The notes under the pieces: generated by a model | Databases searched by the model: none | The model's input: the letters and a program-made list of their open reading frames with translations, nothing else | Told to the model about the DNA's origin: nothing | NCBI GenBank assembly: GCA_020634215.1 | Contig: JACKCD010000005.1 | Span: 62,001 to 126,000, forward strand | Source: Ardenticatenaceae bacterium | Lineage (GTDB): Bacteria > Chloroflexota > Anaerolineae > Promineifilales > Promineifilaceae | Length of the DNA: 64,000 nucleotides | Reading direction: 5' to 3' | Shown: one piece after another, positions 34,979 to 42,701 of the stretch | Position numbering within the stretch: the stretch's first letter is position 1 | How the letters are laid out: each line of letters begins with the position of its first letter | Made by a program: the position numbers and the translations under genes

Positions 34979-35425
34979 ATGAAAATGGCACAAATAGAAG
35001 CTGTAATGAAAGAAAAATACGTGGAGCCGGTACGCGAGATTCCCTTTTTACTTCGCGTGGCTTGGTTTTTTGTTTTTGGCTGGGAACTGGCTGCCGCCTG
35101 GATTTTTATTGCCTGGGCGCTCAACGCCACCATTATTGGGCTGCCGCTGGGACTGTGGATGATTGACCGCATCCCCCAGGTGCTAACACTCAAGGCTCGC
35201 CCTGGGGCTTACTTGGTAGATGGTAAAAACGGCGACCGCATTTTTGTCAATGCTGAACAGCCCCCCTTCCTCATCCGCATGGTCTATTTCTTCCTCATTG
35301 GCTGGTGGTTTAGCCTGCTATGGTCAATTCTGGCCTGGGTGCTGTGCGCCACCATCATCGGCCTCCCACTCGGCATCATGATGCTCAATGGGCTGCCCAC
35401 GGTAACCACACTACAGCGCAGTTGA
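34979..35425 (+). CDS. Duplicated YccF-like membrane-domain protein
   Basis: 148 residues with two copies of a short membrane unit: FFVFGWELAAAWIFIAWALN followed by ATIIGLPLGLWM, then FFLIGWWFSLLWSILAWVLC followed by ATIIGLPLGIMM. The TIIGLPLG element is typical of the YccF (inner membrane component) domain. Function unknown. ATG at 34979 follows GAGGG. An AACGGCCGTT with adjacent T-run lies in the leader at 34930. Confidence 0.7.
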   Translation: MKMAQIEAVMKEKYVEPVREIPFLLRVAWFFVFGWELAAAWIFIAWALNATIIGLPLGLWMIDRIPQVLTLKARPGAYLVDGKNGDRIFVNAEQPPFLIRMVYFFLIGWWFSLLWSILAWVLCATIIGLPLGIMMLNGLPTVTTLQRS

Positions 35426-35475
35426 ATGTAGCGTTGGCTCTTTGGGAATTCAGAGGGTTGACTCGCTTTTAACAT

Positions 35476-35521
35476 GGTACGTGGTGCGTCAAAAGAGCTT
35501 ATTAGCTACGCACCACGTACC
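35476..35521. terminator. GGTACGTGGTGCGT hairpin between convergent genes
   Basis: GGTACGTGGTGCGT (35476-35489) pairs perfectly with ACGCACCACGTACC (35508-35521). Likely bidirectional terminator; related GTGGTGGGTCGTG words form a hairpin before tex near 61040. Confidence 0.65.
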
Positions 35522-35528
35522 ACGGAAT

Positions 35529-36608
35529 TTATGACAACGTTGACCACACTTCCAATTTCGACTTCACGCGGCGGATCACCTCCGTCGTAAATTCGTCGGT
35601 GTGGGCGGAGCCACCCAAATCAGCCGTGCGAACCCCATCATAAACCGCTTCCAGGGTCGCCTCATAAATGGCGCGGCTGGCGCGTTTGAGTTCCTCTTCT
35701 TTGGCATAGGACAACATGCCGGCCGCCGCCAAAATCATCGCCATCGGGTTGGCGATGTTGCGCCCTTCCAGAGCCGGAGCCGTGCCGTGCGGTGCTTCGG
35801 CCATCACGCAATCTACCGTATAGGTATCATCCATCGAGATAACCAGCGATTCCGCCCCGGCAATGGAGCCAAAAAGCTGCATCACCATGTCCGAAAGCAG
35901 GTCACCATCCCGGTTGAGGGTGGGAATAACCAGCGCATCGCCGCGAGGAGCCAGCAGCAGGGCAAAGGTAGCATCAATTAACTGCGGGTTGTAGCGAACG
36001 TTGGGGTAACGCTTTGCCGCTGCGTCCATTTCTTCCTTAAACATCCCTTCATAAATGGGGCTGACGGTGTACTTGGGACCACCAAAAATAGTACCCCGCG
36101 TGCGGCTGGCGTGCTGAAAGGCGTATTCGGTGACGGCGCGACAGACGCGACGGCTAATTCGTTCGGTGCGAAAGGCGTTTTCATCCAGCGAATCAGCTTC
36201 CCCTTCACGCCACTCTTTCGCGCCATATGCATCATCCCGCGCCATGCGGACAACGGTGATGGGGGCGTAGACCCCAGCAATGGAGGGCACGCCGGGAATA
36301 CGTCGGCCGGTACGCAAAATCACCTCCGCATCCATCTCCTCACGCAAAATTCGGTTGGGGCTGCCCACGTCGTTTTTGGTTTCGGGGGTAATGGTGGCCG
36401 CTTTTAGCCCCAGCTTGTGCTCCCGCAGTGCCTTGCCCGCCTCATAGACAACGGCGTTGTTGGTTTGGCGGCGGTTGTCCAGACTCAGATCATAGCGAAG
36501 AAAGTTTAGCTGGGTGCGGATGACATCGGGTGCCAACACGCGCAGTGCCTCAACCAGCAGTTCCTGGCCGGTTTGGTCGCCGTCAAGAATAACGATATTT
36601 CGACTCAT
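35529..36608 (-). CDS. Isocitrate/isopropylmalate dehydrogenase family protein
   Basis: A 359-residue decarboxylating beta-hydroxyacid dehydrogenase homologue. NRDGDLLSDMVMQLFGS carries the metal-binding Asp residues, and APHGTAPALEGRNIANPMA is the cofactor-binding signature. The start (ILDGDQTGQELL) is a variant of the usual GDGIGPE loop. Divergence from true Icd and LeuB prevents a firm substrate; isocitrate, homoisocitrate or isopropylmalate are possible. No leucine or TCA genes are adjacent. Confidence 0.8.
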   Translation of the reverse strand: MSRNIVILDGDQTGQELLVEALRVLAPDVIRTQLNFLRYDLSLDNRRQTNNAVVYEAGKALREHKLGLKAATITPETKNDVGSPNRILREEMDAEVILRTGRRIPGVPSIAGVYAPITVVRMARDDAYGAKEWREGEADSLDENAFRTERISRRVCRAVTEYAFQHASRTRGTIFGGPKYTVSPIYEGMFKEEMDAAAKRYPNVRYNPQLIDATFALLLAPRGDALVIPTLNRDGDLLSDMVMQLFGSIAGAESLVISMDDTYTVDCVMAEAPHGTAPALEGRNIANPMAMILAAAGMLSYAKEEELKRASRAIYEATLEAVYDGVRTADLGGSAHTDEFTTEVIRRVKSKLEVWSTLS

Positions 36609-36621
36609 ATGATTTCCTTGT

Positions 36622-36682
36622 GTAACAAGTTGCAGATTGCAAGTAAGAAACTTGCCACCTGTTACTTGCCACTTGTTACTTG
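36622..36682. repeat. AACAAGTTGCAAGTAA / TTACTTGCCACTTG hairpin repeat
   Basis: Words of the AAGTGGCAAGT family in both orientations, between the dehydrogenase start and the end of the FemAB-like gene. Confidence 0.7.
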
Positions 36683-37758
36683 TTCTCTGTTCCCCTACCC
36701 CGCAACCAGTTAAGATATTTGGGCACGGCCGTAGTGTAGAGCCAGTAGAGCAACGGCCGTTCTACATAATCCCACGCCCCAATATGCCGCACCACCTGCC
36801 CCGTGAACCCTTCCTTAAAGCGCCACACCCCCCACATCCGGTCACTTTCCACGAACTCATCGGGCGCGCCCCAAAAATCATACACCTCGCACCCTTGCGC
36901 CTGCGCCCAGCGAATCGCTTCCCATTGCAGCAGGTAAGTGGGCATTCGGTTGCGCTCTTCATTGGTGGAGGCGCCATACATGTAGATGGCGCGGTTGCCA
37001 AAGCGGACAAGCACCAGGGCAGCCAGCGGGTGGCCTTCATATTCGGCCAAAAATGGTTGCGCCATGCCTGCCTGGTAAAAACTGTTCCAGCCGTCGAGGT
37101 AGTAGTCGAGGGGGCGAATGGTGAAACCGTCACGAACGGCCGTTTCGCGGTACATCTCGGCAATGGTAGCAAAATCTGCCGGGGTTCCCAGCCGCACCAC
37201 CACATCTTTACGGCCGGCCAGCCGGATGTTGTAGCGCGTTTTGGGCTTCATCGCCGCCAGCAGCTCCTCTTCCGGCCGGCCAAGAGCCAATTCCACCGTG
37301 TTGCGGAATTGAATCTGGTCAGCCGAGAAACGCCAGCCGCGAGCCTGTAGCTCTTGGGTAAATTGGCGGCCAATCGGCGACAGCCGTTCGGCTCCAGCCC
37401 CCAACTTTTGACCACATCAGGTCAATCTTAATAAAATCGCCCGCTCCCGCCGCGCCACCTTCTCCAACTCCGCCAGCACCCGCTGCCGCAGGTCGCCGTC
37501 GTTGTAGTTGAGGATAGGGCCTTTGGGGACATAGAGAATGCAGTAAGGCAGCCGGGGCAGCTTGCGTTTCAGCACCATCGCCGCCGCCTGCGGCTCCCAA
37601 CGGCTTTCGCCCACCGTCAGCAGCAGCGGCTGCATCTCCCAACCCCAGCGGGCTTTGAACGCACCCCAAGCCCAGCTTTGCAAGGCGTGGGGGTTGGGCA
37701 AGCCACCAACTGCCTGATCCCAGACGACGGGGGAGGTTTCGCGTTTGAAAGTAGCCAT
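36676..37758 (-). pseudogene. Interrupted FemAB-like peptidoglycan-bridge aminoacyltransferase
   Basis: Two open stretches (37758-37417 and 37404-36676) together give one FemAB-family GNAT protein. The first has PHALQSWAWGAFKARWGWE and ILYVPKGPILNY; the second has KPKTRYNIRLAGRKDV and YMYGASTNEERNRMP, the family core. They share a frame but are split by a TGA at 37417-37419. Around it the adjacent frame reads FIKIDLMWSKVG, matching the paralogue's VKMEPLLWS, so two compensating single-base indels (near the TTTT at 37430 and the GGGGG at 37399) explain the break better than one nonsense change. This could be real decay or a homopolymer sequencing error. Confidence 0.75.
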
Positions 37759-37763
37759 TTTTT

Positions 37764-37837
37764 CAGTAATCGGTAATCCGTAATCAGTAATCGGTAGAAA
37801 AGGTCACTGATTACCGATTACTGGTTACTGATTACTA
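37764..37837. repeat. GTAATCAGT-family hairpin repeat between FemAB genes
   Basis: CAGTAATCGGTAATCCGTAA words pair with GATTACCGATTACTGGTTAC words around AGAAAAGGTCAC. It reaches the stop of the upstream gene. Confidence 0.78.
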
Positions 37838-38890
37838 CCCTCGCTTCCGCCACCAGTTATAGAGCGACTTAATGCGCTGATTATAAACGCGGTCAGCGGG
37901 GCCAACGGTGCGCCAAAGCTGGCCGCCAAAGCCCCGTTTGAAGCGGTAGACAGGCCACAGACCGTCGCTGCGCTCCTGAAAGCTGGCTTCAAGTGTCTCT
38001 TCATCGGCATCAGGCACGCCCCACAGGTCGTAGTGGGTGCAGCCGCGCTGTTTGGCCCACTGAATAGCGGCCCATTGCACGGCGTAGCTGGGCATTCGGT
38101 TGCGCTCTTCGCTGCTGGATGCGCCGTAGAGATAAACGGCCGTTTTGCCCACCGCCGCAATCATGACCGCCGCTAACGGCCGTTTTTCATACTCCGCCAG
38201 CAGTAACGTCAACTGATCTGGCGCAAACAGATCGTACACATCCCGGTAATATTCCGGCGCATGAATGCCAAAGCTATCACGCTGCCCTGTTTGCTGCATC
38301 AGCTTGTAAAAAACCGGCAAATCGGTGCGGCTCCCGGCACGCACCTCAACCTCCTTGCGTGCCGACAGGCGAATGTTGTAGCGCGTTTTTTGGTGCATGG
38401 CGGCCAAAATGTCATCGTCGCTCCCCTGAATATCTACCATCAGCGTGCGCGGTGGCTGGATGGTGTCGGTTTCGGGCGACAGGCCATGCTGCTGGCAATA
38501 GGCCGCCCAGTTGGGCGTGGCGTGGCTCCACAGCAGCGGCTCCATTTTCACCAGCCCCACGCCGCGCTGGTAGGCCGAATGGTCAATTTGGTTAAGCAGC
38601 ACTGTCACCTGCTCCTCATCGTCCCAATCCACCAGCGGGCCGTGGGGGATGTAGCCAATTTTGGCAATGCCCATGGCGGCAGAACGGTAGAGGATTTGGG
38701 CACCGGCGGCTAAACGGCCGTCTTTTTTCAGCCACACGCGGTGGGACGACCAGCCAAAGCGGTTTTTGAGCCGCGCCCAATTATGCAGTTGCAGCAAGCT
38801 GCCGTTGGGGTGGTTTAACACAAATTCATCCCAGGCGGCATCGTCTGCTGAATAAGGCTTTTCGCCGAGTTCAAATAGCTTGTCAAACAT
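37835..38890 (-). CDS. FemAB-like peptidoglycan-bridge aminoacyltransferase
   Basis: 351 residues, two tandem GNAT-like domains of the FemX/FemAB family, which add amino acids from aminoacyl-tRNA to lipid II or muropeptides. Signature stretches are LQLHNWARLKNRFGW, AKIGYIPHGPLVDW, HQKTRYNIRLSARKE and YLYGASSSEERNRMPSY. It is the intact member of a tandem pair, about 75 bases upstream of the interrupted paralogue. Monolayer, lipoprotein-poor Chloroflexota nonetheless have such genes; the bridge composition is unknown. The ATG at 38890 is the first start. Confidence 0.88.
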   Translation of the reverse strand: MFDKLFELGEKPYSADDAAWDEFVLNHPNGSLLQLHNWARLKNRFGWSSHRVWLKKDGRLAAGAQILYRSAAMGIAKIGYIPHGPLVDWDDEEQVTVLLNQIDHSAYQRGVGLVKMEPLLWSHATPNWAAYCQQHGLSPETDTIQPPRTLMVDIQGSDDDILAAMHQKTRYNIRLSARKEVEVRAGSRTDLPVFYKLMQQTGQRDSFGIHAPEYYRDVYDLFAPDQLTLLLAEYEKRPLAAVMIAAVGKTAVYLYGASSSEERNRMPSYAVQWAAIQWAKQRGCTHYDLWGVPDADEETLEASFQERSDGLWPVYRFKRGFGGQLWRTVGPADRVYNQRIKSLYNWWRKRG

Positions 38891-38974
38891 CGGGGGGATT
38901 ATAGGAAAAAGTGGGCGACTTTGCGAGTGGCTGGGGGGGTGTTACAATCTGATTGCTATTTTGACGGTCTTTTA

Positions 38975-39042
38975 GAGATTGGGGATTGGAGATTGGAGAT
39001 TGACGCTGCTGAGGCACCAATCTCCAACTCCAATCTCCAATA
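38975..39042. repeat. GAGATTGGA-family hairpin repeat
   Basis: GAGATTGGGGATTGGAGATT words pair with CAATCTCCAACTCCAATCTC across a CGCTGCTGAGGC loop. It lies in the leader of the zinc-ribbon gene. Confidence 0.78.
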
Positions 39043-39055
39043 TTTGTGCAAACCC

Positions 39056-39754
39056 ATGAGCCAGATTCAACAGCTTTACCGACTACAGCAGATGGACACG
39101 GAAATTCGCCAGAAGAAGCAGCGACTGACGGAGGTTTTGCGGGCGCAGAGGGAGACGGAGGCGTTGTTGGCGGCGCGGGAGCGGGAAAAAACGGCCGTTT
39201 CTACCCTCAAAAAATGGCAAAGCAGCCACAACAACTTGAGCTTGGAACTGGGCAGCTTGAACAGCAAGGCCAAAAGTGCCGAAAATCGCCTGTATTCCGG
39301 CAATGTTAAAAACCCCAAAGAGCTAACTGATTTGCAAGACCAGATTGCGGCGATGGGGCGGCAGCGCGGCGGGCTGGAAGAGCAAATGCTGGAAGCGATG
39401 ATTATGATCGAGGATGCCGAAGCGGAAGCAAAGGCTGCTACCGAGGCGCGAACGGTTGAGGAGTCCCAATGGCAGCAAGCGCAGGCGGATTACAAGGAAG
39501 AGCAAAACACGCTGGCGCTGCGGCTGCATCACCTGCTGGGGCTGCGACCCAAGCAGGCGGCGCAAATTGAGCCAAAGCTGCTGCAAGATTATGAACGCAT
39601 TGGGCAACGCAATGGGGGCGAGGCGGTCGCCGTGCTGAAGATCAACAGGTGCCAGGGGTGTTTGCTGACGGTTTCGGCTAACAAAGTGAAAGAGGTGGTG
39701 GAGGGACAAGTGACCCATTGCGGTGGCTGTGGCCGGATATTGGTTGCGGTTTAG
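39056..39754 (+). CDS. Coiled-coil protein with C4 zinc ribbon (CT398/DUF164-like)
   Basis: 232 residues: a long heptad-rich coiled-coil hairpin (LYRLQQMDTEIRQKKQRL onward) with the conserved SGNVKNPKELTDLQ segment at its turn, then a C-terminal zinc ribbon with CQGC and CGGC pairs. Homologues of CT398 bind flagellar/secretion or RNA-polymerase-related partners; the role here is open. ATG at 39056 is the conserved start; the frame extends upstream only through the repeat. Confidence 0.85.
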   Translation: MSQIQQLYRLQQMDTEIRQKKQRLTEVLRAQRETEALLAAREREKTAVSTLKKWQSSHNNLSLELGSLNSKAKSAENRLYSGNVKNPKELTDLQDQIAAMGRQRGGLEEQMLEAMIMIEDAEAEAKAATEARTVEESQWQQAQADYKEEQNTLALRLHHLLGLRPKQAAQIEPKLLQDYERIGQRNGGEAVAVLKINRCQGCLLTVSANKVKEVVEGQVTHCGGCGRILVAV

Positions 39755-39862
39755 CCGAAGCTGTAAAAATCAGGTAAAAAATAGTACTGTAGTCATCAGT
39801 GTAGGTTATACTGTGCAGAAATGCGTTGCCCGTTATGGGACATTTTTATGTAAGAGGCCTAC

Positions 39863-40348
39863 ATGACAGAATCGAACGTTGATCCCCGCTATGTTGACAC
39901 ACAAAAGCTTGTTCGCCGCCGACATCAGTCGCACAAACGCCCGAAATCAGTTAAAGAGAAGTTTATAAACGGCCGTTTCCCCGATCTTCTGTTGCTGCTT
40001 GCCGTCATTATTGCCGGGCTGGCGTTAATAGAAGGGTTTTCACTGGAAGCAGGCAGCGTGGCTGGTGGCGTAAGGGCTTTGGCAAGGGAAACAGTGGCTA
40101 TTTTGCTTGGCTTACCCACCTTCACCATTGGGGTATTCCTGGGGCTGTGGCGCTTGCGCTGGCGCATCAATCGCTACGAAGGGTGGTGGAATACCTACTG
40201 CCCGGATTGCCAAAGTAAAGAGTTAAAGCGCACCCGTAGACGGCCGTTTGATCGGCTGCTGGGTTGGCTGGGCATTCCCGTGCGTCGCTACATTTGTGCT
40301 GACTGCCAGTGGGAAGGTCGCCGCGTTGACCCGTGGCGGGTGCAGTAG
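39863..40348 (+). CDS. Membrane protein with C-terminal four-Cys zinc-ribbon motif
   Basis: 161 residues, not a recognised family. A basic N-terminus (LVRRRHQSHKRPKSVKEK), two hydrophobic helices (LLLLLAVIIAGLALIEGF and a second near residue 90), then a cytoplasmic tail with CPDCQSKELKR and CADCQWEG, a typical four-Cys ribbon. It might tether a nucleic-acid or protein partner to the membrane. Alone in its orientation group with the zinc-ribbon coiled-coil protein upstream. Confidence 0.7.
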   Translation: MTESNVDPRYVDTQKLVRRRHQSHKRPKSVKEKFINGRFPDLLLLLAVIIAGLALIEGFSLEAGSVAGGVRALARETVAILLGLPTFTIGVFLGLWRLRWRINRYEGWWNTYCPDCQSKELKRTRRRPFDRLLGWLGIPVRRYICADCQWEGRRVDPWRVQ

Positions 40349-40384
40349 CAGCATTAGCTGGAGGATTCATTCAATAACTTACGG

Positions 40385-40443
40385 GAGATTGGCGATCAGA
40401 GATTGGTAATCTCCAATCTCTAATCGCCAATCTCCAATCGCCA
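40385..40443. repeat. GAGATTGGA-family hairpin repeat
   Basis: GAGATTGGCGATCAGAGATT pairs with AATCTCTAATCGCCAATCTC; tandem words on both arms. Confidence 0.78.
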
Positions 40444-40464
40444 AAATTGCCAAGTTATCAACAA

Positions 40465-41091
40465 ATGCCCACCAACTGGCTGACCTGGGTGCAGCAAATC
40501 CAGGCCATTGCCCAAAGCGGCTTAACGTTTAGCCGCGATATCTATGATATTGAGCGATATGAACACCTGCGGCTGCTGGCGGCGGAGATGATGGCTGCTG
40601 CAACGGGTGGCGATGTTGAGCAAATTGTGGAGGTGTTTACCGCCCAAGCTGGCTATGCCACGCCCAAAGTGGATGTGCGCGGGGTGGTTTTCCGCGAAGA
40701 CGGCAAGCTGCTGCTGGTGAAAGAGCGCAGCGACATGCGCTGGACGCTGCCGGGGGGATGGTGTGATGTGGGGGAAACGCCGGCCGAAAATGTGGTCAAA
40801 GAGGTGTTTGAAGAGTCAGGCTTTCTGACGCGGGCGGTGAAGCTGCTGGCTGTTTATGACAACCACCGCCACCCTCATGAGCCGCGCAACCCGTTTCAAA
40901 CGTATAAGCTGATGTTTCGCTGTGAGATTGTGGGGGGCGAGGCGACGGCGGGGGTGGAAACGGCCGTTGTTGACTTCTTCGCCGAACACGAAATCCCCGC
41001 TAACTTATCACGTGGCCGCGTGACAGACCAACAAATTGCCCGCGTTTTTGCCCATTACCACCACCCCGAATGGTCTACCGACTTTGATTAA
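40465..41091 (+). CDS. NUDIX hydrolase with N-terminal helical domain
   Basis: 208 residues. The N-terminal 60 residues (MPTNWLTWVQQIQAIAQSGL) match the helical domain that precedes NUDIX in YjhB-like proteins; the Nudix box is GGWCDVGETPAENVVKEVFEESG, fitting GX5EX7REUXEEXGU with one change (Val-Phe for Arg-Glu spacing intact, Lys-Glu). Such enzymes cleave nucleoside diphosphate-linked substrates. ATG at 40465 is chosen though no ribosome site is visible. The stop overlaps the convergent regulator's stop by four bases. Confidence 0.82.
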   Translation: MPTNWLTWVQQIQAIAQSGLTFSRDIYDIERYEHLRLLAAEMMAAATGGDVEQIVEVFTAQAGYATPKVDVRGVVFREDGKLLLVKERSDMRWTLPGGWCDVGETPAENVVKEVFEESGFLTRAVKLLAVYDNHRHPHEPRNPFQTYKLMFRCEIVGGEATAGVETAVVDFFAEHEIPANLSRGRVTDQQIARVFAHYHHPEWSTDFD

Positions 41092-41726
41092 CCTAATCCA
41101 GCATCGCGGGCGCGGATGATGGCTTGAGCGCGGTCGGCCACCTGGAGTTTGGCGAAGATGTTGGAGACGTGGTTGCGGACAGTTTTGATGCTGAGGGTAA
41201 GCTGTTGGGAGATGTCGCCGTTGCTGTGGCCTTGGGCAATTAGTGCCAACACCTCTTGCTCCCGTTCGGTAAGCTGAGGGAAGGGGGTGGCGATGGGGGC
41301 GGGGGTGGCAAAAAAGGTCATGAGGCGGGTGGCGATGTTGGCTCCAAAGAGGGCTTCGCCGCGAGAAACGGCCGTTATCACCCGCACCATCTCTTCCTGA
41401 TCCGCCCCTTTTAAGACATACCCCCGCGCTCCGGCTCGCATGGCGGCAAAAACAGAGTCATCGTCCTCGAACATGGTCACCATAATGACCCCGATGTGGG
41501 GGCTGGTGTGGACGATTTGGCGGGTAGCTTCGATTCCGTTGAGATCGGGCATTTGGATGTCCATCAACACCACGTCGGGTTGGAGCGACTGAGCAAGGGC
41601 AATGGCTTCGCGGCCGGTTTGGGCTTCACCAACAACGGCCGTTTGTGGCAGCGAGCCAAACAACGCTTTTAGGCCACTGCGAAAGAGGGCATGGTCGTCG
41701 GCAATGAGAATGCGAATAGGTTCCAT
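41088..41726 (-). CDS. NarL/FixJ-family response regulator
   Basis: 212 residues, fully canonical: IADDHALFRSG, phosphoacceptor in VVLMDIQMPDLNG, Lys in GYVLKGA, helix-turn-helix LTEREQEVLALIAQGHSNGD with SIKTVRNHVSNIF. It begins three bases after the methyltransferase upstream and lies about 1 kb downstream of a membrane NarL-type kinase in the same orientation, its probable partner. Confidence 0.92.
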   Translation of the reverse strand: MEPIRILIADDHALFRSGLKALFGSLPQTAVVGEAQTGREAIALAQSLQPDVVLMDIQMPDLNGIEATRQIVHTSPHIGVIMVTMFEDDDSVFAAMRAGARGYVLKGADQEEMVRVITAVSRGEALFGANIATRLMTFFATPAPIATPFPQLTEREQEVLALIAQGHSNGDISQQLTLSIKTVRNHVSNIFAKLQVADRAQAIIRARDAGLG

Positions 41727-41729
41727 GAT

Positions 41730-42518
41730 TTAGACTTTCACGCCACGCACAGCCCAGGCTCGTAGGGTCAGGGGGATAGTGCCATCGGGTTGGATGGGAA
41801 GCTGCTGCTGCAATTGGGCGGCGAGAGATGATTGCTGTGTGGGTGTGAGGGCGGCGACATAGCTGGGGGCGGGGCCGTTTTTGCCGAGAAAGGGGTGCCA
41901 GTAGTCATCGAAATGGGGGAAAACGGCCGTTATTTCCAGTGGTTGCACCGTCACTTCCACCAAACCCGCCGCGTGAAACAACGCCGCTAATGGTGCTGGC
42001 TGGCAGACGGGGAACCGTTTACCTTCATCTAAAGCGGCTGCTTGGGGGTCGAGGGCAGTGGCTGCGTCCCAAAAATAGCGCAACATCTGCATTTCGCCAG
42101 CATAATCCCAGACATAAAGGGCGACTGTACCACCAGGTTTGGCAGCGCGGTGCATTTGGTTAACGGCCGTTTGCGGTTCGGGGAAAAAGTTTAGCGCCAG
42201 CCCCGAAACTACCCAGTCATACCAGTTGTCATTGACGGGTAGATCTAGCGCACTGCCGACGCGAAAATCATAAATCGCTTCTGGGTGAAACTGCCGGGCA
42301 TACTGGATAAAGCCAGCGGCAAAATCTATGCCTGTTACGTGCTGCGGCTGGCTCCATTGCCCAATCAACTCGCTGAGTGCGCCTGTACCACAGCCCACAT
42401 CAAGCCAACGGCCGTTTTCTGCCGCCCCCAACCAACGCAAAAACGCCTGGGCTATCGGACGGCTCCATCGCCCCATAAACAGCTCATAAGCCTCGCCCAA
42501 TTCCCAAAGGTCATTCAT
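41730..42518 (-). CDS. Class I SAM-dependent methyltransferase
   Basis: 262 residues: SAM motif I LDVGCGTGALSELI, acidic motif VTGIDFAAGF, then VVSGLALNFFPEP and AAKPGGTVALYVWDY, the Methyltransf_11/25 pattern. Start ATG 42518 (MNDLWELGEAYE) follows AGGCAGG; a longer frame upstream runs through an intergenic repeat. Substrate unknown. It is co-oriented with and tightly followed by the response regulator. Confidence 0.85.
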   Translation of the reverse strand: MNDLWELGEAYELFMGRWSRPIAQAFLRWLGAAENGRWLDVGCGTGALSELIGQWSQPQHVTGIDFAAGFIQYARQFHPEAIYDFRVGSALDLPVNDNWYDWVVSGLALNFFPEPQTAVNQMHRAAKPGGTVALYVWDYAGEMQMLRYFWDAATALDPQAAALDEGKRFPVCQPAPLAALFHAAGLVEVTVQPLEITAVFPHFDDYWHPFLGKNGPAPSYVAALTPTQQSSLAAQLQQQLPIQPDGTIPLTLRAWAVRGVKV

Positions 42519-42565
42519 AGCAACCTGCCTGCCTTTTCCTAACTTGGACAAGTCAGAACCAAAGA

Positions 42566-42677
42566 CATTACACAGAGGTTCACAGAGAAGACACAGAGAA
42601 GCAAAGAGAAGAAAGGTGTTGCTTGTCTTGCTTCCTCTGTGAACCTCTTTCCTATCTCTGTGCAACTCTGTGTCACT
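42566..42677. repeat. ACACAGAGGTTCACAGAG hairpin repeat
   Basis: Tandem ACACAGAGG/TTCACAGAGAAG words on the left; complementary CTCTGTGAACCTC and CTCTGTGTC on the right. It separates the kinase gene from the methyltransferase-regulator pair. Confidence 0.72.
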
Positions 42678-42701
42678 TACAAGAATTTCATCGTTCAGGT
42701 C

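Noticed and set aside
37417..37419. In-frame TGA in the FemAB gene as a second selenocysteine
   Set aside because: No stem-loop at SECIS distance, no redox motif, and the neighbouring frame carries the conserved residues, so indels explain it.
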